Assembly: GCA_950022295.1 (NCBI GenBank)
Contig: OX465600.1
Coordinates: 290,329,782 to 290,393,781, forward strand
DNA: 64,000 bases
Reading direction: 5' to 3'
DNA from: Bromus sterilis
Taxonomy: Eukaryota; Streptophyta; Magnoliopsida; Poales; Poaceae
A program made the position numbers and the translations under genes. Below the pieces are notes generated by a model, which saw nothing but the letters and a program-made list of their open reading frames with translations, was not told the DNA's origin and ran no database searches. Shown one piece after another: positions 22,068-32,905 of the stretch; positions within the stretch are counted from its first letter, which is position 1, and the number at the start of each line of letters is the position of its first letter.

Positions 22068-23154
22068 CTTAGGTCTGAAATGGAGTCACACAGGTACATG
22101 CTTACATTGTACTACTACATACTACTGCTATGATTGGCATTCCCCATGTCTTTTATTTTTCTGAAACTAGTGGCATTCCCACAGTAACACTCCCTTTCTT
22201 GAACTCAGATTGTTATTTAACCAGAAAATTACATGTGTGAGTTCTTTTTGGGGAACAGGGGAGCTTCAGTTCAATTTAGCTCTGAAATCTTTACACTTGA
22301 CATATAAGTTTCAGTTAAGCTTTGAGAAACGAGTTATTGATAAAATGAGTACTTGTTCATGTAACTTTTAATCTAGTACTATACAAAGTTCAGTTTCAGA
22401 ACCACCCTTTTCATCCACTGTATTATTATAGAATCAGATTTATGTGTCAGTTAGTTCGGGTTGATTTACCTGGAAATGCAGTTGCCTGGGCTCCTTTTGA
22501 TCCATTTCAGTGACATATAATTGTGAACAGATAAAGTAGTAAGCTTGTCCTTGTCAGTGTTTCTTTCCTGGCTTGGTTATTGATCCGAATAAAGGCTTCA
22601 TATATTTACATTTTTTTACCGTTTGATCGAAAAAACATCAAGTTGATTCATGATATAACTTTACATTGCAGGGTCGTCTTTGATGTTAAGATCTGATGAT
22701 GCCATGGGAAAGTGCAAGAGCCAAGCCTATTGTTGTCGTTGCGACGATTTCTAGTGTTGAGTCAGTATGATATTTTACACTATTGTTGTGTTGGACTAGT
22801 ATGTGATCTGATGGTATTTTAAACTGCTATATTGTGTTGAGCCAGTATGTAAGATCTGATACAATATTTTGTGTTGAGCTCGTATGCCATCTGATGATAT
22901 TTTAAACTGCTATATTGTGTTGAGCCAGTATGTCAGATCTGATACAATATTTTGTGTTGAGATGGTATGCCATCTGATGGTATTTGAACTGCTATTTGAC
23001 AACTAGTGGGGAGGAGCAACCGAACACAGTTACGTGGGGGTGGATTAAATACTCTAGAGGAATGATTCCACGTCGGGGTGGGGGGGGGTTTCACCCAATC
23101 CTCTGGAGGATTGTATCCACTTGAGGATTAAATCCTCTACAGCCGAACAAGGCC
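22068..23154 (+). other. Harbinger 3' non-coding region with tandem repeat
   Basis: AT-rich sequence to the right terminal repeat. About 22747-22990 holds direct repeats of TGTTGAGCCAGTATGTCAGATCTG, ATACAATATTTTGTG and CATCTGATGGTATTTTAAACTGCTATA in roughly 110-base units, about two copies. The terminal ~120 bases (23035-23154) contain an inverted pair around GAGGATTAAATCCTC / GATTAAATACTC. No coding sequence seen. Confidence 0.6.
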
Positions 23155-23338
23155 TTAGAAAAATATCGTCCTCGAGATTTGGTTGCTCAAGGAACCATTG
23201 TAAACATACCATCTTAAGGAAACTTATTGCTTCCTGGGTTTCCTCTTTTCTGCATGGTGTTCCCTAGGTAGCATCCAAGAAATTTTGGCCCAGGGGGTTT
23301 ACTTCACTCAATCCATATGTTTGACAGGAGTTTTTCCT

Positions 23339-23887
23339 TTATGTATCAGATCCTTTCCTGACGACTTCCGTCCTCATGTCTGTTGACTTGTATGATAGCG
23401 AGGTATCTTGCCACAGGTTGAAAGCTGACGATATTCGTACTAACCTCGGGGTATCTCGGGCCTTATCTGTGGCACATTCTTGAATCCTTTGTATCGGACT
23501 TTTCGAGTATAGGCTTACCTCCCATGGGTGGTTGTCTAACTCGGTATGCTTACCATCACGGGCTATCCTTTTGTGCGAACCTCTGACCATGCTGAGATTT
23601 ACTTGACTTGATTACATATCCTTGTGTGGCGATAGGTCATGCTATGCTTCAACATAGTCCTTGTAGTCAAAATGCTGAGCTGGGTAGGGGATCTTTAGCG
23701 GAGCAGACTTGGGTATCCCAGCAAGTACTGACAATTCCAAACATGAGTAACTGCACAAGTTGAGTGGCTTGGTACTCCATCTTTTGCCATATGAAGTGAG
23801 ATTCCTTAGGTTTAGGTGTACATGGTGATCCGTATGGAAGCATGGTTTCGGTTGACCGAGGTGAGTTTGACCATGAAGTCCATGCAA
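23339..23887 (-). pseudogene. LARD internal reading frame, C-terminal part
   Basis: Two adjacent minus-strand frames (23887-23642 and 23590-23339) with protein-like composition (HLGQPKPCFHTDHHVHLNL, YGKRWSTKPLNLCSYSCLEL, and further on NHPWEVSLYSKSPIQRIQEC) separated by stops. I have an impression of similar text in grass LARD-like repeats but cannot name a domain. It lies between the other LARD frame (25619-26155) and the polypurine tract. Confidence 0.4.
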
Positions 23888-23899
23888 TTAATATTTTTC

Positions 23900-25618
23900 C
23901 TTACCTTTCGGGCTTGCAAGAGTTGCAGACTTTTGGCAGCTTATGGGTGTGGCGCTAACACTTGTTGCACATATCACAGTAAGGTTCATCATACGCCATG
24001 TCTGTCTGCCTTGGTCCGTGCTACTGTAACAATCACTCTTTTTAGGTACTTCTCGTATATTGACTTGCCTTTTGTCGGAATCCTTTCTCTAAGCTGGTTG
24101 TGCTACCTTCATCCTTCATCTCTTGGCTAATCATGATTATTCCTTATTTCAGTAGTTTGGCTTCAAGATTATCCTTCTTCGGGGCCTTATCGGACGTGAG
24201 GAGCTGAACCTCGTGGTTGTGGTCAAGATCAAATACTTCATTGTTTCCTTTTCTTAGGGTGTTCCTTCATAACTTGTCGGTCTTTGTACCAGGCTGAGAT
24301 GTGTATCTGATTCTTCTTCTTGCGTTTCTTGTAGGAGTTGTGGTTCTTACCGCTTTCCATGTGTATAACTCACTTGACAACGATCATGGTTGTATCCATA
24401 TATTTCGCATAACTTGTGAAGTATGCCCATGATATGTGGAGGTCACTATGTAACTGACTATGCTAAAAATATTCATGGATTCTGAACAGTCGGGTTTCTG
24501 GCAACACTGTTGCAGGCATGATGGCGTGTTGGAGAACACTGGGTAGCTTATGCTTGAAGCTTGGCTGGGATAGCGTGCTAACGAAGGTTGGTGGTACCAT
24601 ATCCCAAAAGCTGTTCTTCAATGTCATACTAAGGAAGGCTGGGAGCCATACGCGGGAAGATTGTTTGGTAGCTTACTTAAGAAGACTGGGTGCCTTATCT
24701 CAGAAGTTTTCTCTTTGTACAATGAATGCACCATGTACCTTATGCTGGAAGTTTTTGTGATAGTTTACTGTAGATAGTTGGGTAGCTTGTGCTGGAATCC
24801 ATCCATCTGGCGTACTGAGTAATATTGGATGCCTTGCATCGTAAGTTTTCTCAGTGGCTTGCGGTAGAAGGTTGAATGTCTTGGAAGAGAAGTTATCCAA
24901 ATATCGTACTAAGGAAGGTTAATATGTTGTGTTGGTCGGTTGTATCCAATATCTTACCAAAGAATGCTTGGAATCTTATGTGCATAGTTTTCCCATGGTA
25001 GCGTGCGAAGACAAACTGAATATTATGCTTGGGAATTTACTGACTTATTGACTGCTGGCTTGTCAGGCAAGAGCATTGTTCCAATCATTTCTTTGTTGGG
25101 AACTGATTTCATGACACATCATGATTCTCTTTCGGAGTATACCATAAACCAACAACTTGCGGATAAAAAGATTGCAAATTGTAGGTGCCATACCTTTGAA
25201 TGTAGACGTTCAGGGGGTTATCAACACGACTTATCTTTTCCCTTGATTGAATCTTCACGGCTGTAACAGTTGAATGATGACGCAGACTTGATTCATATGA
25301 GACACCCAGGTAGAACTCAGACTTGAGCCAAATATTCACATGTAATCGGTTGTGGTTCCTTCTTGACTTGCTGATTTCCCAACTCTCTGCGGTCTTTCAC
25401 CAATTAGTTGGGGTATGTGGTGGGTTGATGAGCAACTTTCCATAAGGGTAGATAAGGTAACACCGAAGAACCAAATGAAGAACCAACAAAGAAACTCAAC
25501 AAAGCAAAGAGAAACAACACTAAAAATGCACCGAGATCACACACAAGCAAGGTCATGTATTATTACTAGTACAACATCAAACAACATGCACGACTACTAC
25601 TACTCATGCGGCATGAAC
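23900..25618 (-). other. LARD internal non-coding stretch with degenerate repeats
   Basis: No recognisable protein. From about 24530 to 25010, plus-strand phrases such as CTAAGGAAGG, TGGGTAGCTTATGCTTGAAG, GGGAGCCATACG and TTGGTAGCTTACTTAAGAAG recur loosely, suggesting an old tandem array whose units have diverged. Frames of 60-100 aa here lack conserved features and are left out. Confidence 0.4.
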
Positions 25619-26155
25619 TACGCGAAACTTAGGCACTACGGTCTAACGACGGGTTACTGGAGGGTGAACGAGCTGGCGGAGGAGTTGACGGAGCCAAGCT
25701 ATAGAAAAAGATCTTTTGGCATGACTTGCATCTCGGACTAGCTCGGCGATGAGGGCGTACTCGGCGATCATGTAGCCGGACATACCAATCACCGTTGTGT
25801 CAGCTTCCGGAAGAGGATGAGGAAACCTTACTCGTTGAGGAATGGTGGCCAAGGTAGGATAGAAATGGAAGGCACAATTCTGATGCATCGCTCTTTCCTA
25901 GTGGCGAAGGCCTGTGAGGCCTGCCATAGTAGCAAGTTGAACGGCACGATCTGGGGTAGAGGCATATCCACCATGGAAGTTGTAGGTACGCCTGCCAATG
26001 GAGAGGTTGAATGTCATGAAGACATTGGCACGGTACTCGAGTACTAGTCCTACGAGCGGCGTCTGGAGCACTTGGTACCTCGGAATTTCTCCACTGGGAT
26101 AGAGACCATGCCAAACGGATACACTGCCATCTACACTCATTAGATCAGATCGTTA
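25619..26155 (-). pseudogene. LARD conserved reading frame, broken by one stop
   Basis: Minus-strand frame of about 170 codons interrupted by one in-frame stop near 25896. Visible blocks are MSVDGSVSVWHGLYPSGEIP, LVGLVLEYRANVFMTFNLS, YASTPDRAVQLATMAGLT and, after the stop, MHQNCAFHFYPTLATIPQRV and GMSGYMIAEYALIAELV. The continuity on both sides of the stop shows a formerly longer protein. No Gag, zinc-knuckle or pol motif is present and I do not recognise a named domain. It lies near the 5' side of the LARD internal region, so it takes the place gag would normally occupy. Confidence 0.5.
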
Positions 26156-28169
26156 GCGAAAAAGAATGCGATCTATATGCATGCTATGCAGCAAACAAAT
26201 GCAGCAATCAAATGCATCACATAAGCTGTCAAAACCCCAACTTGGGTAAGTGCTAGGGTTTGAATGCCCCTTTTCATCATGTGAAAATTTCAAAAGAACT
26301 TCAAAAATGGGGAAAAGAAAAGCCCTAGAGAATTTAATTTAAGTGGCCAGACAAAAATTGCTTCCAAAATTCCTCTCTTATTTTTGAAAAGTCTTATAAA
26401 TATGCATGATCACATATAAAGTGAAGTGGGTCCCACTGCATGCTCCAAGATTTCTCAAAAAATCCAAATAGAGCTTGGAAATTGAATAAATACCCTATTT
26501 GATTTGAAATTCAAATTATTTGAATTTCAATAATCCCCAAACTTTATAAGTGGCTAGCTATATGCATTACAAGTCCACATAAAAGTTTTGGGCATTTTAT
26601 AAATTGCCTAGGTATTTAAATACCAAGGAGAAACAAATTAACAGAAAATAAAAATAAAAGAAATAAACAAAAGGGGCTTACCTGGCCTTCTGGCCCAACT
26701 TATCCCCCCTGGCCCAGCACCACGGCCTAGCCCACCTCCCCGTTTTTCCTCTTCCTCAACCAGCTCGGTGGCGAGCTGGGAGAGCACGGCGACGCCGCCG
26801 TGGCCGCCGAGAGGCTTCTAGGCCCTCCCCTGCCCTCTCCTGGCGCCACGCTACTCTCCAGAAACACCCGCATCTTCCCCCTCCTCGTGCTCGCCCTAGT
26901 TCTTCTTCTCCAGCGAGATCCGCGAGTTACCGAGCGCCTGACCACGCCACCGTCCTTCGTTCGCGTGGCCACAGTGCCCCTGGAGCGCCGACACCGTGTT
27001 TAGATGACGCCCTGCAGTCGTCTTCGTCGATCTGAAGCTTCGCCCGAGCTCGAGCTACACCGGAGCCGTCGCTAGCATCGAGGATTTTCCGTGGCCGCCA
27101 GGACCTCCGGCGAGCAATTGCTCCGGCACCAAGCTCTCTCCAGCCCCGCCGAGCCTTTCATTACGCTCCTGGTGAGCTTACCTTCCTCCCCATCCCATCC
27201 GTGCTCCAGTACGCGCCCTGGTTAGTCATCTCTGCCAAGTCCAGTGAGCGGCCGCCGCGCCACGTCTTCGTTATCGCGCTCCCCGGCCATCTCTTGAGCC
27301 CCCATCGGCACCGTTCGAAGCGCGCGGCTGCGAGCTATCGTTCGGTGATCGTGGCGCCTCTTCTGGTGCCCTGCACCGCCGTCCAAGGAGGACGCCGCCG
27401 TGTTTTTGCGTCCCCGGCGGCGAGCCGACATGGCCGGCCATTAAGGCCTTAATTAGCCTAAGCTAATTACCCCCTAGGGCCACTGACAGTGGGCCCCAGG
27501 CCACCCCTAACCCCCCTGTTAAACTAACAGAGAGGGGATTAACCCACACTGAGGCTGACAGGAGGGCCCCACTGGCCAGAAGCCCCCCACGTCATGCTGA
27601 GGTCAGCATGACGCAATAAAGGGGTTTTCTATTTAAAAGAATTTAAAAGAAAATCAGAAAATTGCAGAAAATCATATAAACTTTGGAAATTCATATTTAA
27701 TTAACCATAACTCCAAATGGGGCATATAATATGTCTAAAATTATCAGAAAAATGCAAGGATTATGAATATGCAACTTGTTTCGATGTTTGACCATTTTAA
27801 AATGGGTGAACAGTAGCAAACATGCATATGGCATAATTTGAATTTGAATTTGAAGTTTGAATTTGCTAATTCTTTGCAATACACTTCATTTAAATGGAAT
27901 TTGCCACAAAACAGAAGCAATCACATCATGGAAAACTATATCATGTGTATGTGCATTCTATTTCAATGTTGCCCCCCTTTGTTGATGATTGTGCCGGTAA
28001 CAGTGCTTCCGAGACGGTGATCACCCCCGAAGAAGAAGAAGAAGACCACCGTTAAACTTCGTGTATCGTCAGAAAGGCAAGAAAACCCCATTGATCATGT
28101 CTATAAAATCCAAATTCCCTCTCAGTCTCGCTTATGCATGTTTAGGAGATCACCTTCACTACTGGAATT

Positions 28170-28600
28170 CACCTATTTGCCGTCGGCCTCGGCGGACGGC
28201 AAACACCTATATGGCGGACTGCAAAGTCCGTTGCCGTCTGCCACCACACGGCAAAGCACCCATCAGCCATTTCTTCGGCAAAGAGGTGCTTTGCCGTCTG
28301 CAGGAACTCGACGGACGGCAAACCTCCTTTGCCGTGCGCATTTCTGCAAGCAGACGGCAGAGCGGGCGTGACGGCGAACCTTTGCCAGCCGGCTCCGTCA
28401 GGCTGTTAACGGTGGGGTTTGCCATCTACTGACATACGGCTAACCTCCCAACTTTGTCGTCTGCCTTGACAGAGGCAGACGACATAATGACCAAATGGTC
28501 ACCCAGCTATTGCCAGATTTCTCAGCTGGGCGCCACGTGTCCTCTGTGCCAACTGCAAGCAGACGACAAAGGCCTTTTCCTACAGCTTGCAAACGGCAAA
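28170..28600. repeat. Sub-terminal array, left end of small CACTA
   Basis: Numerous direct and inverted copies of TTTGCCGTCTG, GACGGCAAA and GGCAAAG over ~430 bases. In this superfamily such motifs bind the element-encoded accessory protein. The translated frames here are artefacts of the repeats. Confidence 0.85.
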
Positions 28601-28965
28601 GAGGTTGTATAGCCTCTGTTTTTTCTGTTTCCTTTTAAATCCCTGCATTTGACAAAAAGATAGCAATATATATACATATACATCTTCTCCAACAGCAGTT
28701 TAAGCACCCACACATGTTGATCAACCAAACCTATGCATTTATATATATAGTCTCATATAGTCTCAAACACACAAGTGATCAAACACATGTTCTCCAAACA
28801 CAAAGTATATACATAGTACATAGTGACTAAGCTACAAGTGACCTAATCAGTTCATAAAACTAAGCTACAAGTCCAAATGCACCATTCCATCATAGCATGA
28901 CTCCCTTGAAGCAAATCTGCAAAATGAAGCTAAGAAAATTATAAGAAGAACAAGTAGAAGAATAA

Positions 28966-29040
28966 GAAGAATGAGAAGAAGGAGAAGAAGAAGAAGAAGA
29001 AGAAGAAGAAGAAACAGAAGAAGAAGGAGAAGAAAAAAAG
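28966..29040. repeat. AAG/GAAGAA simple repeat
   Basis: A nearly pure run of AAG and GAAG triplets. It produces a poly-leucine/phenylalanine frame on the minus strand that is not a gene. Confidence 0.85.
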
Positions 29041-29415
29041 ATCCTCTCCTTCTTCTATTTTCTTCTTCTTTTGAGAAAACAAAGCTAACATAAGCAATGA
29101 TGATCAAATTAAGCTAGAGTTAGCATATTTTTCAGGAAATTGAGCTAAATTTAGCATTTTTTAGCAACTAAGCAAACTTTAGCAATTGTTGAGCCAATTT
29201 AAGCTAGCTTTAGCATTTTTGACCCAATTAAGCTAGCTTTAGCATTTTGTGAGCAAACTAAGTTGACTATGTCAGTTTTTGAACTAACTTAGTTAATTAT
29301 GTATTTTTTGTGCAAAATATGCAAAGTATGACAATTTTCGATTAAATATAAGATTTCAGAAGCTAAATATGCATTTTCAAACTAACTAAGAATTTTCAAA
29401 CTTAGCGGAGTGTAG

Positions 29416-31218
29416 CCCTCAAGGCTGAGGTGGATGAGAAGCATCCGTCGGGTTGGCCGACGTTGACGGGGGAGAAGGGTCATGGGACGCAGCCCGAGAG
29501 TTATGCTGCACGAAAAGATCAACTAGAGGTTAGCACGACGCCACTCAATATGGTATTGATGATCATCGAAAGATACTCACCGTCCCCACAGGAGAAATGA
29601 TCGGCATCGGTGGAGCGGCCTGACCAGTCTTCTCGCACATAGTCTGCACATTTGTTTTCCATGAGTCAATCATATTAGTTACTAATATAAACAAAAATTA
29701 TAACATGCATTCTTTGGGTGAATATGAGCAAGTGACTTACCACGAAGAGCTCATACAAGGCCCGGTTCGATGCATCGTGTCGTCCCGGGGCCCCCTCGAG
29801 AGCCTTCGCCGTCCTCTCCTCCGTCAGCCGCTCTCTCTCCACTGCCTTCTCCTCTGCCAACCGCTCCTTCTCCTCCAGTAGCCGCTGGGTGTTCTGCCGC
29901 TCTTTATCAAGAGCTTCCTGCAACCCCACTCCTCTAGTTAGCATTGTAATATTCGATGAGAGAAAACAAGAATGCAAGAGTCCTTATGGATAACCTAGAA
30001 AGCAAGGTCGACTGGCCGCGGACGAGTCCTTATAGCAGGAGAAGAACTCGTTTGGCGCGCCTTGATCTCAGGAAGAGTATTATCACACCTAATCAACTTA
30101 TCTCTAATGGCCATGGCGCCATGGCGCCTTCCGCCACCAGAGATCATCACCAGCTCCGGGTCAATAGGCTTCCCAATCGGGGTGTAAGCCTCCCCGTGCT
30201 TCTCCTTCGCCACCTCAGTATAAGCCTTGAGCTTACTATAGGCGGAAATGTTGGTGAAAGTCGAAGGAGTGGCGAGATCTGACTCTGAGAGCGCCTTGGC
30301 CTTCTTGTACGACGCTGTATGGGACATGCCATACATGTCGAACACCTAAGGCACCTCCATTTTATTATGCTCCGCCTAAAAGACAAAGCAAAGCATGATA
30401 TTAGTAAGTGGGTGCCTAAAAGACAAAGCAAAGAAGAATTTGCACATACCCATTTATGCCCGTAACCAACTAAGTTACGGCTGCCTTGATGGTGTGGCAC
30501 ACCAACCATTTGGGTGCGCCGATCCTTGGCATTGTTGTGGACGACCAACCAGGCATCTGAGCACCAGTGGTCCACAATGACCTCCCAACAATCCATCTTG
30601 TCTGCACACCATCTCGGCGGCGCCTAAGTTAGTAAACAAGGAAACTAATAAGTAGCCTAGATAGGAATCAAATCAAGCAAACTATTCAAGACTTAAGAAG
30701 GGTTACCGTCATGTACTTCTTGCGGCAGTCCTTCTTGCTACGCTTGCGCCCTTGCTTGGCGTAGTAGTCACGGACCGCCTGCACTCGCATCTCTTGCCTT
30801 GTGTTCTGCAAGAGGCGCGTGGCCTCTGCAACTATCACGTCCTCCGCCTCCTTCTCCTTGGACTCATCGACCTTGTAGTAGACCTGCCATAGCACGAGAC
30901 AACACTGATGAGTGCACCAACTAGCTATTGTCAAGATTTTATTGTGTGAAACAGAAATTACCCAAAAGCCGTTGATCACCATGTCGGCTCTGGTGTGGCA
31001 TTCGACCCCGTTGATGGTCGTATCCACTTCTACAAGTGTTTACCCATATCCACCTCTGTCGCCTGTTTATAATTGTCGCACCTAACGCAGGGGCACCAGG
31101 TTTTTCTCTGCCCATTTGCAAACGCCGCTCTCAAAAACTCCTTGGTTTTCATTGCCCATTCATTGCTGATCTCTTTCTGATTAGGGCGACCAGTGTACAT
31201 CCACGCACGATCATCGCT
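29416..31218 (-). pseudogene. TNP2 N-terminal domain fused to Transposase_24-like protein
   Basis: Minus-strand gene with several GT-AG introns. From about 31218: MSDDRAWMYTGRPNQKEISNEW then CPCVRCDNYK, a transposase-associated domain normally found at the start of TNP2. It runs, across a one-base loss and stop near 31030, into VDTTINGVECHTRADMVINGF. Later exons read YYKVDESKEKEAED..KKDCRKKYM, APPRWCADKMDCWEVIVDHW, RRTQMVGVPHHQGSRN, TPIGKPIDPELV, a coiled coil (RLLEEKERLAEEKAVERERL) and a Ser/Pro tail ending near 29416. The PRWC..W..LVDHWCSD-type block is the Transposase_24 (Ptta/En/Spm) signature. An in-frame TAG lies near 30347. The TNP2 catalytic region is absent. Exon limits are by eye. 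Confidence 0.65.
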
Positions 31219-31357
31219 CATCTTTTCGCTACAGCTAGCTACTAAACAACAAATATACCATTTTATTACGTCCACTTTTTATTGCTTTTATCATACATAG
31301 CTACGGCATATGCAATTAACCTACACACTAATATGTAAAGATAGGTCCTAATCCCAC

Positions 31358-31567
31358 CCGAGTATGTGTAGATTGGGTCGGTTTCCCATGCTTTCGTCCC
31401 GATCCGACGCGGTATTTCGGCAACACCTTCCCACTGTTCTCCTAATACACGTCTCGACAACAAGTCAAGAGGTTGTGTATCCGGAGAAGAATAGGGAGGC
31501 GCTGACGAAATACCGCGTCGGATTAGGACCAAAGCATGGGAAACTGACCCAATCTACACATACTCGG
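31358..31567. repeat. 62-bp inverted repeat in small CACTA
   Basis: Arms 31358-31419 and 31506-31567 match in inverted orientation at 58 of 62 positions by hand count, with an 86-base spacer. Their outer ends read CCGAGTATGTGTAG and CTACACATACTCGG. The repeat lies upstream of the gene start (about 31218) on the gene's strand, so a transcript crossing it would fold into a long hairpin. Confidence 0.85.
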
Positions 31568-31592
31568 GCTGTCCATGGATAACGTTGGACAA

Positions 31593-31656
31593 TTCGAAAG
31601 AATCACTATTATAAATATGCAAATTAATGCATATTTATAACTATAACCCTTTCGAA
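31593..31656. repeat. AT-rich nested palindrome upstream of small CACTA gene
   Basis: TTCGAAAG (31593-31600) pairs with CTTTCGAA (31649-31656), and inside it TATAAATATGC (31610-31620) pairs with GCATATTTATA (31629-31639). It lies about 375 bases upstream of the predicted gene start on the minus strand and includes TATAAATA-like sequence, so it may overlap the promoter. Confidence 0.7.
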
Positions 31657-31921
31657 CGGGAGACGCATATTGGTTACGCGACTATACATATGAATATACT
31701 AAATCTACCTAGTTAGCTAGTGTAAGACCAGAATTGAGCAAAAGAAAGGGGGAGAGAGGATAAGAATTGTTTTGCTCACCCTCGAACTCAGGTAGGTCGT
31801 CGAATGTAGGGGGCGGAGGTCATCGAACACCGGACCCACACAGCAGGGAAAGTCCTGCACTGTAAAATGCACCCAATCAACACGGAAACTCGATACCGGT
31901 AATTACATCTATATTTTTTCT

Positions 31922-32100
31922 TTTGGTTTTTCCTATTATTTACATTTATTTCATTATCTATTTTTTTCTCCTCCTCCTCCTTCTTCACCTCCAACTTCTT
32001 ATTCTTCTTCTCCTCCTTATCCTTCTTCTTCTTCCTTTTCTTCTTCTTTTATTTCCTATATCTTTTTTGTCTTCCTCTTTTTCTTATTCTACTTTTACCC
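31922..32100. repeat. Polypyrimidine tract in small CACTA
   Basis: Long run of TTC, CTT and CTCC units. Phe/Leu-rich frames here are simple-sequence translations. Beyond it (32100-32300) are three copies of CTAATTAACAGGGGCTTA, then GC-rich sequence to the right array. Confidence 0.8.
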
Positions 32101-32599
32101 CTAATTTTTCTAATTAACAGGGGCTTAACCTAACTAAATCTAATTAACAGGGGCTTATCCTAACTAATTTTTTCTCTTATCCTAACTAAATCTAATTAAC
32201 AGGGGCTTAATACTAATAATCTAACAATACATAGAGAATGTGGGTAAAAAAATACTAAAATAAATAGAAAAAAAATAAAAACAGAGAGGGGGAGGCCTAG
32301 GGGCTCACCGTGGAGAGGGGGTGGAGGCTGGCGGCGGGGCCGGCGTTGGAGGAGGGCGGCGGGTCCGGCACTGGAGGAGAGGGCGGCGGCGCCTGGGTTG
32401 GAGGAGGGAAGCGGCGCAGGTGGCTACGGGGTTGAAGGGCGGCGGCGCCGGAGTTGGAGGGCGGCGCCGGGGATGGAGGGCGGCGACACCGGGGTTGGAG
32501 GGCGGCGGCGGCGTAGGAGTCTCTCCGGGGGTTGGGAGTGAGGGCTCGGGGTTGGTGGAGTGAGGGAGTAGGTGGTGGGCCAGATGGCCGAGTGGGAGG

Positions 32600-32905
32600 G
32601 TTAACGGTGTCCAGGGCTGTGTCGTCTGCCAGCAGACGGCAATGAACGCTATGCCGTCTGCTGGCAGACGGCACAACCTGGCACCGTTAGCTAGGGTGAG
32701 CGAGGCGTCCGAGTGGGACCCAAATTTGATTTGCCGTCCGTCTCTTCACGGCAAAGACACCTTTGCCGTCTGTCTACCATGCAGCAGACGGCAAACAAGC
32801 CTATTGCCATGTGTCACCCTTTTGCCGTCTGTCTTTAGGGCAGCAGACGGCATACAACCCCTTTGCCGTCCGCCCCGATGAACTGTAGAGGGCAAAGAGA
32901 TTGAC
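32600..32905. repeat. Sub-terminal array, right end of small CACTA
   Basis: Repeated CAGACGGCA and TTTGCCGTCTG motifs mirror the left array. The adjacent GC-rich region 32300-32600 is made of GGCGGCG-type repeats and its Arg/Pro/Gly-rich frames are not genes. Confidence 0.85.

Larger units (their letters stand above)
6136..23154 (+). mobile_element. PIF/Harbinger DNA transposon, CACTA-interrupted
   Basis: Terminal inverted repeats GGCTATGTTCGTTTA (left) and, read inward from the right, GGCCTTGTTCGGCT, bounded by TTA duplications. Without the 12 kb CACTA insertion the element is about 5.0 kb, a usual size for autonomous PIF/Harbinger copies. It carries the standard gene pair on the plus strand: a DDE transposase (19352-20582) and a Myb/SANT-like protein (20783-22067). 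Both are damaged, so the copy is probably immobile. The CACTA lies between the 5' non-coding region and the transposase. Confidence 0.9.
6133..23157. repeat. TTA target duplication of Harbinger
   Basis: TTA at 6133-6135 and again at 23155-23157 flanks the Harbinger. Three-base TTA/TAA target duplications are characteristic of PIF/Harbinger transposons. Confidence 0.85.

Noticed and set aside
22747..22990. Possible microsatellite or MITE in the Harbinger 3' region
   Set aside because: No terminal inverted repeats or target duplication. It is a simple ~110-bp tandem duplication.
26727..27452. GC-rich frames of 67-83 aa in the chromodomain Gypsy LTR (and at 40086-40452)
   Set aside because: Present in both LTRs but with changed reading frames, no domain, and LTR location.
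28865..29107. Poly-leucine 80-aa frame
   Set aside because: Produced by the AAG simple repeat.
32297..32676. 123-125-aa Pro/Arg-rich minus-strand frames
   Set aside because: Translations of GGCGGCG repeats next to the small CACTA sub-terminal array.
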